Positions 8,357-16,529 of a stretch of 64,000 nucleotides of DNA are shown here, piece after piece; positions within the stretch are counted from its first letter, which is position 1; each line of letters begins with the position of its first letter. The stretch spans positions 1 to 64,000 of the forward strand of contig NZ_FOMK01000001.1 of NCBI RefSeq assembly GCF_900112615.1, given 5' to 3'. A program made the translations under genes and the position numbers. The notes under the pieces are model-generated. The model did no database searches and was not told where the DNA came from. It was given only the letters and a program-made list of their open reading frames with translations. The stretch is from Chitinophaga sp. CF118. Its GTDB lineage: Bacteria; Bacteroidota; Bacteroidia; Chitinophagales; Chitinophagaceae.

Positions 8357-8608
8357 ATGGCATCTTCATATTTCAGATTTGCAACTCCGGGCATAGCACC
8401 TAATCCGGTTATCAATCCGCTTAGTTACGTGCAAATTTCCGGGGTCCCTGCATTTACTACTGGTGGTCCAAACATGGCCTTTATCTGGGCAAGCGTTCAA
8501 ATATTAGCAGGTGTGCCAAGACCGATTATTCCTGGTGCATTGCAAGCTCAAATTAATACCTCGATCGCTACATTAACTTCAGTTCCTGATGTATATGTAA
8601 AACCTTAA
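8357..8608 (+). CDS. Array small protein, copy 12 (unknown function)
   Basis: An 83-aa core member, MASSYFRFATPGIAPNP to DVYVKP. It differs from copy 13 at about 8 of 83 residues, and leader, spacer and terminator are also alike, so the two arose by a recent tandem duplication of the whole unit. Variable positions are mostly aromatic or small hydrophobic exchanges (F/Y, W/F, A/G). Function unknown. Confidence 0.88.
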   Translation: MASSYFRFATPGIAPNPVINPLSYVQISGVPAFTTGGPNMAFIWASVQILAGVPRPIIPGALQAQINTSIATLTSVPDVYVKP

Positions 8609-8672
8609 TATTGGAATTACCATATATCATTGGGGACTGTGGGTTTAATCCGCGGTACTAATGCTAAAATGG

Positions 8673-8715
8673 ATGGAAGCCGCCTCATACATTTTTGAAA
8701 CGGCTTCCATTCTAT
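8673..8715 (+). terminator. Terminator after array copy 12
   Basis: ATGGAAGCCG pairs with CGGCTTCCAT across an 18-nt loop, followed by a T-containing tail. The same hairpin, slightly changed, follows copies 13 and 14. Confidence 0.8.
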
Positions 8716-8892
8716 AATAATAATATTATTACTAAGGTAATATTTTATTGTTCAAATTCCTTATCAACTGGGCTTGGTATAAAAATATTCATTGACCAAC
8801 GATTCCAATCTGTGAAATATAACCTACAAGCAGTTGGCATTTCCTGGGTATATCAAGCGGACGTTTTTTTGCATGCAGTAATTAAGGAGAAA

Positions 8893-9001
8893 GCTGAAAA
8901 TCCGAAAAAGAGTAGGCAAGGGGGAAGCCGAAAACCCTGAAAAGAGTAAGCATTAAAACTAAAGTTTTTGTGCTTTTTGATTTATAAAAGCATCATCGAT
9001 T
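8893..9001 (+). promoter_or_regulatory. Tandem-unit leader of array copy 13
   Basis: GCT (8893), GGC (8915), GCC (8927) and AGC (8949) again allow nested pairing of the two units. The start-proximal hairpin is TGCTTTTT (8971) with AAAAGCA (to 8992), nine bases before the ATG. Confidence 0.75.
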
Positions 9002-9253
9002 ATGGCATTTTCATATTTTAAATTTGCAACTCCGGGCATAGCCCCTAATCCCGTTATCAATCCGCTTAGTTACGTACAATTCTCCGGGGCACCAGCATTT
9101 ACTACCGGAGGTCCAAACATGGCTTATATCTTTGCGAGCGTTCAAATATTAGGAGGTGTGCCAAGACCAATTATTCCTGGTGCATTGCAAGCTCAAATTA
9201 ATACCGCTATAGCTACCTTAACTTCAGTTCCTGATGTATATGTAAAACCTTAA
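9002..9253 (+). CDS. Array small protein, copy 13 (unknown function)
   Basis: An 83-aa protein that serves well as the family type: MAFSYFKFATPGIAPNP, NPLSYVQFSGAPAFTTGG, PNMAYIFASVQILGG, RPIIPGALQAQINTAIAT, DVYVKP. It is rich in Pro, Gly, Ala and Ile, has one Arg and few acidic residues, and no cysteine. The regular hydrophobic spacing could fit a small beta-rich domain. I do not recognise the family. Confidence 0.88.
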   Translation: MAFSYFKFATPGIAPNPVINPLSYVQFSGAPAFTTGGPNMAYIFASVQILGGVPRPIIPGALQAQINTAIATLTSVPDVYVKP

Positions 9254-9315
9254 TATTGGGATTACAATATATCATTGGGGATTGTGGATTTAATCCGCAG
9301 TACTAATGCTAAAAT

Positions 9316-9360
9316 GGAAGGAAGCCGCCTCAGGCACTTTTGAAACGGCTTCCTTTCTAT
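9316..9360 (+). terminator. Terminator after array copy 13
   Basis: GGAAGGAAGCCG pairs with CGGCTTCCTTTC, loop CCTCAGGCACTTTTGAAA. Confidence 0.8.
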
Positions 9361-9529
9361 AATAACATTATTATTACTAAGGTAATATTTTATCGTTCAA
9401 ATTCCTTATCAACTGGGCTTGTTGTAAAAATATTCATTGACCAACGATTCTCTGTAAAATATAAACTTACAACAGTTGATATTTTTTGGGTATTGTTATA
9501 TCAAGCAGGAGGAATTTTTTGTAGTTCCA

Positions 9530-9648
9530 AAGGTGAAAGGAAAAAATCCTGAAAAGAGTACGAAGGGGGAAGCTGAAAACCCTGAAAAGAGTAAGCATTA
9601 AAACTAAAGTTTTTCGTGCTTTTTGATTCACAAAAAGCACCATCTATC
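9530..9648 (+). promoter_or_regulatory. Leader of array copy 14
   Basis: An upstream unit with AAATCCTGAAAAGAGTA lacks clean closing pairs. The downstream unit opens GCT (9572) and closes AGC (9594). The hairpin is lengthened to GTGCTTTTT/AAAAAGCAC, both arms gaining bases. Confidence 0.75.
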
Positions 9649-9906
9649 ATGGCATTTTCATATTTTAGATTTGCAACTCCAGGTGTAACACCTAATCCTG
9701 TTATCAATCCGCTTAGTTATGTACAGTTCAGTGGTACTCCTCCATTTACTACTGGTGGTCCAAACGTGGCCTTTATCTGGGCGAGTGTTCAAATATTCGC
9801 CGGATCTCCACTACCAAGGCCAATTTTGACTGGTGTATTGCAAGCTGAAATTAATACCGCTATAGCTACATTAACTTCAACCCCTAATGTATATGTAAAG
9901 CCTTAA
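9649..9906 (+). CDS. Array small protein, copy 14 (unknown function)
   Basis: An 85-aa core member, MAFSYFRFATPGVTPNP to NVYVKP, with a two-residue insertion giving IFAGSPLPRPIL. The start at 9649 is set by the leader and the MA rule; an upstream in-frame ATG lies inside the leader. It is the last copy before the biosynthetic cluster. Its sequence and leader are closest to copy 15, now 13.6 kb away. Confidence 0.87.
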   Translation: MAFSYFRFATPGVTPNPVINPLSYVQFSGTPPFTTGGPNVAFIWASVQIFAGSPLPRPILTGVLQAEINTAIATLTSTPNVYVKP

Positions 9907-9962
9907 TGTTTTAATATATGATTAGGGACTGTTGGTTTAATCCGCGGTACTAATTTTAAAAT

Positions 9963-10006
9963 GGAAGGAAGCCGCCTCAAACACTTTTGAAACGGCTTTC
10001 CTTCTA
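9963..10006 (+). terminator. Terminator after array copy 14
   Basis: GGAAGGAAGCCG pairs with CGGCTTTCCTTC. The array-type sequence ends here; beyond about 10007 the spacer found after copies 12 and 13 is not present. Confidence 0.78.
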
Positions 10007-10152
10007 AAGAGGAATTTATCCCTACGAACAATTACATCTTTTTCAGATAATAGATCTGATATACATTTGACATCAAAACATTCAAGATGTCGATAGGAAC
10101 AACCATACCCAAGGCTCCGAGAAAAACATGCAATAGAACATAATTTTCATAA

Positions 10153-12924
10153 ATGAATAGATTAACGAGCATTCAGCAATTGATTTGGGTCATCCAAAAA
10201 GAAGTTCCGACATCTTCACTCTTAAATGTTGGGGCGTATACTCGGATAACAGGTAGTTTAAATATATCCATATTGATGGAAGCAATTAATACTACAGTTA
10301 ATAATATCGATGTTATCGATACTTTACACAAAGCATTGAATAAATTATTATTAAAAGAAAATATCCAATTTATTAAATGCGATATAGCTACTCTTGACTT
10401 TTCACATGATGAATCTCCAAATAAAACTGGGTTACAATGGATTTATAGTGACATGAAACAATATTTTGATATAACTAAAAATCTGTTAAAGATCCGAATT
10501 ATTCATTGTTCAGAGAATGATAATTTATTATACATCAAGGCTCATAATTTAATTTTTGATAATTATTCCATTCATTTATTTTTTAATAATACTGTATCAC
10601 TATATACAGCAACACTAAGAAATAAAATACAGAATATTAATGATAAAACATATTCGTATGAATATTTTATAGAGTATGAACAGGAGTATAAAAAATCTGA
10701 AGATTTTATAAATGACAAAATATTTTGGACAAATCGAATAAAAGACATACAGCCGACAAGGGCTTTTGAATCTTGTATGAATCATGCCACTGCAAGATCA
10801 CTTAATTCAAGGCGAAAAGAGTTAATAATATCAAGAGAATTATACCATCAGGTAGAATATTTTTGTCAGCAATATAACTGCACTGTTTTTCATTATTTTA
10901 TTGGAGTATTCTTTATCTTAAATAATTGCTATGGCAATGAAGCCCCGTTAATAGGATTGCCAATTAATCGCCAGCAAGAATGGTTTAAGAATATTATTGG
11001 TCCTTGTATAAATACATTAATTTTCTCGATAAAAATTAGTAAAAACTTATCATTTACAGATATCATAATTTTAATTAAAAGTGAGTTAGAAGAATGTTAT
11101 AATCATCATAGATTTAATTTATATGATTTACTAAAAGAATTGGATGTTGTAGATCATATCCATAATTTGGTATTCGCATATCAGGACGAGACAAATATAA
11201 TAGAGGGAAACAATCAGTTTTCTTCTATTAATTATTTACATTCAGGAGAGCAGCAGGAAGATCTGGTTTTTCATTTATTTTCTTTGTCAGAGAAGGAAGA
11301 TTACATCTTATCTGTTAATTATTGTGAAGATCTGTTTACTTCAGAGATAATAGATACCCTTTTAAGACATTTTAAACACATACTGGAATTTCTACTGTCT
11401 CATCCCTCTCAACCTATTATTACCATTCCGTATCTGCTGAAGGATGAACAGCAACAATTGCTGGTTACTTTTAATGATAACTACTTACCATTACCTAATG
11501 ATAAGACAATCATAGATTTATTCGAAGAACAAGTTGTGTCTAATCCTGCGGCAATAGCCTTATTGTTTCAAGATCGATCGTTTACCTATTTGCAGATTAA
11601 TGAAGTGGCCAACCAAATGGCCGCTTACCTCAGGCAAGAGTATCTAATCCAGCCAGGACTAATTGTTGCTATCTGCCTTCAACGCAGTGAATGGATCGTC
11701 ATCATTATGTTAGCTGTACTTAAAACAGGAGCTGCTTATTTGCCGATTGATCCTCTTAATCCACCGGCTCGCAAGAATCATATGCTTCAGGATTCAGACT
11801 GTTCTTTAGTTATCGATGGGCATATATTGGATACATTTAAGGAGGTACAGCGATACTACTCGATTATTAACATTCCTAGATGTTTTACCCAGCAAAATAC
11901 GGCATATATAGTTTATACTTCCGGTTCTACAGGAACCCCTAAAGGTATTGCCATCTCGCACCGAAATGTTTTTTCATTTATTTGGTGGTGTAAGCACTAT
12001 TTTATTGAGATTCCCTTCGATACTTTGTTTAGTTCGACCTCTGCATGTTTTGACCTATTCATATTTGAAATCTTTTATCCTATTTCATCTGGTAAACAAG
12101 TCCGACTGCTTGAGTGGGCAATGTCGATTCCTTACTATTTATCTAAAGCAACAAAAGTAATGTTGAACACTGTGCCAAGTGTAGTGGGCTCCTTACTTAG
12201 GGATAGGGTGGATCTAAGTAATGTAAGCGTTTTAAACATAGCAGGGGAAGCTATGCCGCCATTGTTTCTTAAATATCTTGATCCGAATCTAATGGAAATC
12301 AATAATTTGTATGGACCATCCGAAGATACCACTTACAGCACTGTCTATAAGATAAAGACAGATGGCAAAGTATTAATTGGTAAACCTATTGCTAATACAC
12401 AAGTATATATATTGAATGAACAACAGCAACTTGTACCTATCGGGGTTACAGGTGAAATCTGTTTAAGTGGAGAAGGACTTGCTACAGGATATATCAAAAA
12501 CCCTGCACTTACCGCCGAAAAATTTGTGTCAAACCCCTTCAGGCCCCAAGAACGAATGTATAAAACTGGAGACCTCGGGAAGTGGATGCCTGACGGAAAT
12601 ATTGCTTTTATTGGACGCAAGGATGAACAAATAAAAATTACAGGGTACCGTATCGAGCCTGGGGAAATTGCTTCATGCCTCATGCAGTATCAATATGTTA
12701 CCAATGCGGTAGTAACTGCGATGACAAATTCGGATGGTAGAAAAGAACTCGTAGCATATGTCGTAAGTCCAGATGAACTAGATGCTGCGGTTCTCCAGAA
12801 CTACTTGGCAACACTGTTACCGCCTTATATGGTACCAGCGCACTATGTACAGTTACATGAAATTCCTTTGAGTTCAAATGGGAAAATAAATAAAAAACTA
12901 CTGCCTCCCTTAAATATTGGATAG
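10153..12924 (+). CDS. NRPS condensation-adenylation protein, no carrier domain
   Basis: A 923-aa didomain NRPS. Residues 1-430 are a condensation domain and about 460-915 an adenylation domain with YTSGSTGTPKG, YGPSED, YKTGDL and GRKDEQIKITGYRIEPGE. The protein ends at the A10 motif (SSNGKINKKLL), so it has no carrier and must load one in trans, probably the free carrier at 13446. Specificity residues aligned by eye give D-L-F-N-N-A-L-T-Y-K, a known alanine code. The C-domain active site reads AHNLIFDN near residue 131 instead of HHxxxDG: the catalytic second His is Asn and the Gly is Asn, so this domain is probably inactive or only structural. First gene of the hydrazine-type cluster. Confidence 0.9.
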   Translation: MNRLTSIQQLIWVIQKEVPTSSLLNVGAYTRITGSLNISILMEAINTTVNNIDVIDTLHKALNKLLLKENIQFIKCDIATLDFSHDESPNKTGLQWIYSDMKQYFDITKNLLKIRIIHCSENDNLLYIKAHNLIFDNYSIHLFFNNTVSLYTATLRNKIQNINDKTYSYEYFIEYEQEYKKSEDFINDKIFWTNRIKDIQPTRAFESCMNHATARSLNSRRKELIISRELYHQVEYFCQQYNCTVFHYFIGVFFILNNCYGNEAPLIGLPINRQQEWFKNIIGPCINTLIFSIKISKNLSFTDIIILIKSELEECYNHHRFNLYDLLKELDVVDHIHNLVFAYQDETNIIEGNNQFSSINYLHSGEQQEDLVFHLFSLSEKEDYILSVNYCEDLFTSEIIDTLLRHFKHILEFLLSHPSQPIITIPYLLKDEQQQLLVTFNDNYLPLPNDKTIIDLFEEQVVSNPAAIALLFQDRSFTYLQINEVANQMAAYLRQEYLIQPGLIVAICLQRSEWIVIIMLAVLKTGAAYLPIDPLNPPARKNHMLQDSDCSLVIDGHILDTFKEVQRYYSIINIPRCFTQQNTAYIVYTSGSTGTPKGIAISHRNVFSFIWWCKHYFIEIPFDTLFSSTSACFDLFIFEIFYPISSGKQVRLLEWAMSIPYYLSKATKVMLNTVPSVVGSLLRDRVDLSNVSVLNIAGEAMPPLFLKYLDPNLMEINNLYGPSEDTTYSTVYKIKTDGKVLIGKPIANTQVYILNEQQQLVPIGVTGEICLSGEGLATGYIKNPALTAEKFVSNPFRPQERMYKTGDLGKWMPDGNIAFIGRKDEQIKITGYRIEPGEIASCLMQYQYVTNAVVTAMTNSDGRKELVAYVVSPDELDAAVLQNYLATLLPPYMVPAHYVQLHEIPLSSNGKINKKLLPPLNIG

Positions 12925-13445
12925 AAACACATTTTAAACAACAAAAATTTCAATATGAATAAAGCATAAATGGTGAAAATTCAGTGTCTGTTAAATTCTC
13001 GATCTCTTAACAAAAAAATTATTCTATTAATTTAGATATTGAACATTAACGAATTACGAAACCTAAGCAATTATTTGAAAATTAAATTTTATTTCATAAG
13101 CCTCTAATTCCTTGTGGAATTTAAAAGTCTCAAGGGACTCATTTTAACCGTATAATTCTCTAGAATAATTTCATTTATTCCTGAAATAATCCAACAAGAA
13201 TCAGATGGATCAAATTTTATAATAAGACAGCAACGAATATCATCTTCTTGATTGATAATTTTAATTAACTCGATTATTTTTAAAGTTCGTTGTATGACAT
13301 AGTTAAAACTTTGTAAGAAATAGGTATTATTAATTCTTCACACTAAACCAAGATGAGTTTGAAATGCTAAATATTAAAACTAAAATAACGAGGAATAAAG
13401 TACATCAAAATATGCTAACGAATTCTCTTTAAAAATTTACAAAAA
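12925..13445. other. Intergenic within the cluster
   Basis: About 520 bases with no convincing gene. A minus-strand open stretch at 13104-13337 has protein-like composition but no usable start codon. The gap suggests a lost gene or a separate promoter for the carrier protein. Confidence 0.4.
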
Positions 13446-13718
13446 ATGAATGAAAAAACATGGGATAATAATTCTATATATGAAATAATTCAACACCAAA
13501 TCATTATTCAATTGAAGGAAGAAATAGAGATCAGCCCTGAACTGAGGATAAAAGAAGATCTTGGGTTTTCCTCACTGCAACTTGTTTTTTTTCTGTCAGA
13601 GATTACTAAAAAATTAAATCTAAACATATTTGATTTTTTTGATTATGAATTATTAAACTTAAAATGTGTCGCGGATATTTTAGCATTATTATCTAAAAAA
13701 CTAAATAATGGAAATTGA
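13446..13718 (+). CDS. Free-standing acyl/peptidyl carrier protein
   Basis: A 90-aa carrier protein with the phosphopantetheine site in DLGFSSLQLV; the second Ser takes the place of the Ser in the usual D-S-L. Hydrophobic helices flank it as expected. As the only intact carrier in the cluster it should accept the substrate of the carrier-less A domain at 10153 and perhaps that of the adenylating enzyme at 16530. In the characterised hydrazinoacetate pathways, too, the hydrazino acid is loaded on a discrete carrier. The assignment of partners is inference. Confidence 0.85.
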   Translation: MNEKTWDNNSIYEIIQHQIIIQLKEEIEISPELRIKEDLGFSSLQLVFFLSEITKKLNLNIFDFFDYELLNLKCVADILALLSKKLNNGN

Positions 13719-13844
13719 AGATCAATTATTTGATCTCTTTCCAGAGATAATCCATTAGATTATGTTAAACCCAATCTGCATTTTATCAGTCAACGATTGG
13801 TTCTTAGGTTAGCTGTAGAGGCATTAAATTTACTAAGTTTATGA
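13708..13844 (+). pseudogene. Small frameshifted gene between carrier and hydroxylase
   Basis: An ATG at 13708 overlaps the end of the carrier gene and reads MEIEDQLFDLFPEI. A second frame continues DNPLDYVKPNLHFISQRL to LNLLSL and a TGA that overlaps the next ATG (ATGA at 13841). The close overlaps at both ends suggest a once-coupled gene of about 45 codons, now out of frame by one base. Family not recognised. Confidence 0.4.
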
Positions 13845-15094
13845 AAATATATGATGTCATAGGGATAGGCGTCGGTCCTTCAAATTTAAGCACGGCTGCT
13901 TTAATAAAACCTTTTTCATCAAAGTTAAGTTCCATATTCTTTGATCATAAGAAAGAATTTTCTTGGCATCCAGGATTAATGTTTCCAGATGCAAAACTTC
14001 AAGTTTCGATTTTAAAGGATCTTGTTACAATGATTGACCCTACTAATAAGTTTAGCTTTCTAAATTATTTAAAAGAGGAGAGGAAGTTATACATTTTTGC
14101 TGCTCGAAATGGATTCAGTAATGTTAAAAGAAAGGAATTCGAGGCTTATTTAAAATGGGTTGTTTCCAAGTTAGATAATTTGTATTTCAATTCCAATGTT
14201 GAGGAAATTGATCATACAGGAGAACTTTTTAAGGTTAAGGTGAATAGCGAAATTTTTGAAACAAGAAATATTTTAATGGGTGCCGGATTAACCTCGAATA
14301 TTCCTAACTTTTGCAGAAGTTGGCTATCATCCACTTTGTTCCATAGTTCACAATTTTTAAAACAATATAACAATTACCGTGGTAAATCAGTTGCAATTAT
14401 TGGAGATGGACAAAGTAGTTGTGAAATTTTGAAGTTTATTCTAGAAAATGACGATGATTCCCTCCCTTCTCGGATCAATTGGATATTTAGAAACCATAGA
14501 TTGAATTTACTTGAAGACACACCGTTTGCTAATGAATTATATACACCTAACTATAGCGAGTATATCTACTCATTAGAAAAAAACCAAAGGACAAAATTAA
14601 TTGAACAAGAAAAATATACTTCAGATGGTGTTTCAGGAAGCATGTTAAATGAAATATATGACTTATTATATTATATGAAATTTAATACTAAATGTGAAAT
14701 CTCCATTTATAACGATTCTAGTTTAACAGATCTTAAAAAAGAAAACGAAAAATATTTCATGAGCCTCAATAATGAGAGTACGATAGAATCTGAAATTGTT
14801 ATTTTGGGCACTGGATTCTACTATCAAATACCTAAATGTATAGAACGGTTGTCGAAAGAATATTATATAGAGGATGGCGTGTTTAAGATTGATAAGAAAT
14901 TCAGGTTGATACCCAAATCTAATATTAAGGGGAGTATCTTTATCCATAACGGTGCAAAACACGTAAGAGGAATTGCAGATCCTAACCTTAGTTTAGTAGC
15001 CTGGAGAAGTGGAGTAATAATTAATACATTGCTCAATAGTGATATATATAACATAAGTGATGAAATGACTATCATTGATTGGAAAAAAAAATAA
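13841..15094 (+). CDS. Lysine/ornithine N-hydroxylase (flavin monooxygenase)
   Basis: A 417-aa member of the SidA/IucD/PvdA family, which uses FAD and NADPH to hydroxylate the side-chain amine of lysine or ornithine. Seen: the FAD motif GIGVGPSNL near residue 8, an IDPTNKFSFLNYL substrate-side block, the NADPH motif IGDGQSSCE near residue 187, and GTGFYY near residue 324. In hydrazine-forming clusters this enzyme makes N6-hydroxylysine, the N-N bond donor. Next to a cupin, a DAO oxidase and a MetRS-like protein, that role is more likely here than a hydroxamate siderophore. Lysine versus ornithine cannot be decided by eye. Confidence 0.92.
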   Translation: MKIYDVIGIGVGPSNLSTAALIKPFSSKLSSIFFDHKKEFSWHPGLMFPDAKLQVSILKDLVTMIDPTNKFSFLNYLKEERKLYIFAARNGFSNVKRKEFEAYLKWVVSKLDNLYFNSNVEEIDHTGELFKVKVNSEIFETRNILMGAGLTSNIPNFCRSWLSSTLFHSSQFLKQYNNYRGKSVAIIGDGQSSCEILKFILENDDDSLPSRINWIFRNHRLNLLEDTPFANELYTPNYSEYIYSLEKNQRTKLIEQEKYTSDGVSGSMLNEIYDLLYYMKFNTKCEISIYNDSSLTDLKKENEKYFMSLNNESTIESEIVILGTGFYYQIPKCIERLSKEYYIEDGVFKIDKKFRLIPKSNIKGSIFIHNGAKHVRGIADPNLSLVAWRSGVIINTLLNSDIYNISDEMTIIDWKKK

Positions 15095-15163
15095 TCTCTG
15101 TTGTGGCCTAAATGACCAGCTATTGGTTTCCTTAATTCTTACATTGGTTAACTTGAATATAAT

Positions 15164-16444
15164 ATGATAAATACAGAATCGGAAGTTTTCTCCCTTACCT
15201 GTGGTCAACGTTATTTAGTCTATCGTATCGAAGCTAACCCTGATAGCGGGAAGCCCTTACAAAGAGTCTATCGACTCAACAAAGATTTTAATTATATGGC
15301 ATTCTGTAAGGCCTTCCACCATATAGTTGCATCTCATCCGGCCCTTAGACTACAACTTTTAAATGTTAAAGGTGAGTGGAAACAATACTTTCCGGATCAA
15401 AAGATCAATGTTCCACAAATAAAAGTAAGGGGAATATTTCGTCTATTTAGTTCAATTTATACGGAACTGCTTATATCGGATGAAATAAAAAAAGCATTTG
15501 ATTTGAGATCTGAATCTCCTATTAAAGCAAAAATATTCAAGGCAAACGGACAGAATATATTGAGTCTATGTGTAGATCATCTTGCAGTCGATGGTATATC
15601 ATTCAACCTGTTAGAACGAACGTTATTAAACACCTATCAGCAAGTCCTGAATGGATTTTCATTGTCCGACACTCCATCTGAATCATTTTTTAAATATCTA
15701 TATAAAGAAGTTGAACAAGAAAAGTTCGAACGAGACAATTTGCTATATTGGCAACAGCACTTAAAAGGTTCCCTTCTGAAAATGAATTATCATGTTGAAA
15801 ATTTATATGTTCCTGCTAATACTTTTAAGTGTCACCTTATTGGTCCGTCATTTGCAACTTTTATTAATTTCTGTCAGACTAATAATTGTTCCATCTTTAC
15901 TGTTCTAATAGCGATTCAACTACTTATGTTATCTGATATTGGAAAGCTAGATGACATAATACTGAGTATCCCTGTATCCAATAGAGCAAGTGCCGAAGAA
16001 GAATCGATTATCGGCAATTTATTTATGCCTTTGTATGTGAGCTTTCCTATTATTTCCGATGAGCCAATTTTACAATTTTTATTTCGAATAAGAGTGTGTA
16101 TTTTAAATGCATTGCTCCATAAACAATATGATTTTCCCTCGTTGGCTCAATTTATCAATAATGAATCTAGAAAAATGAGGCGAAAAATTATTTTTAATAA
16201 AGAGTGTAATTTAATTACAGATGATAACCCAATGGTTTATCCAAATGTACTTTTTGCAGAACGATTAGATAATAATCTAAATAAATCTTTAAAAATTCCT
16301 AAATCAAGTTTTAACATAGACGCTGTTCGTACTGAATCAGTATTAGACATTGACATTATATGGGATCATACAACTTGGCCTATTACAAACAGTGATATGG
16401 AGTCAAAATTCGGAAGTACACTTCAGACGATTTATGCAATGTGA
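15164..16444 (+). CDS. Free-standing NRPS condensation domain protein
   Basis: A 426-aa single C domain. The active-site region is VDHLAVDGIS near residue 137: the first His of HHxxxDG is Asp, but the catalytic second His and the DG are kept. It may therefore supply the condensation activity that the C domain of the 10153 protein seems to have lost. Expected role: amide bond formation between carrier-bound partners, for example alanyl and a hydrazino acid. The exact reaction is inference. Confidence 0.85.
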   Translation: MINTESEVFSLTCGQRYLVYRIEANPDSGKPLQRVYRLNKDFNYMAFCKAFHHIVASHPALRLQLLNVKGEWKQYFPDQKINVPQIKVRGIFRLFSSIYTELLISDEIKKAFDLRSESPIKAKIFKANGQNILSLCVDHLAVDGISFNLLERTLLNTYQQVLNGFSLSDTPSESFFKYLYKEVEQEKFERDNLLYWQQHLKGSLLKMNYHVENLYVPANTFKCHLIGPSFATFINFCQTNNCSIFTVLIAIQLLMLSDIGKLDDIILSIPVSNRASAEEESIIGNLFMPLYVSFPIISDEPILQFLFRIRVCILNALLHKQYDFPSLAQFINNESRKMRRKIIFNKECNLITDDNPMVYPNVLFAERLDNNLNKSLKIPKSSFNIDAVRTESVLDIDIIWDHTTWPITNSDMESKFGSTLQTIYAM

Positions 16445-16529
16445 GACTTGCCATTTTTGTTACCATATACAGTCGAATGGCCTGATGCGAATCTGAATAG
16501 AGATAATCGACAATTTAAATCCAACTAGC

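Noticed and set aside
8695..8940. Open frames after copies 12 and 13 beginning MKRLPFYNN
   Set aside because: They start inside the terminator hairpin and run through the spacer and next leader; both exist only because the units are duplicated.
432..9906. CRISPR array or integron cassette array
   Set aside because: The repeats flank protein genes at irregular distances, there are no short spacers, no cas or integrase genes, and no attC-like core sites. Each unit has its own leader and often its own terminator.
432..9906. RiPP precursor array for the nearby cluster
   Set aside because: No double-Gly leader, no invariant leader with variable core, and no recognisable RiPP-modifying enzyme in the cluster. 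Variation is spread along the whole chain.
13104..13337. Minus-strand open frame of about 77 codons
   Set aside because: It has protein-like composition but no usable start near its beginning and no recognisable motif; an AT-rich chance frame is possible.
13841..15094. Plain hydroxamate siderophore cluster
   Set aside because: No IucA/IucC synthetase, no acyltransferase of the IucB type and no siderophore receptor lie in the cluster; the cupin, DAO and MetRS-like genes fit hydrazine synthesis better.
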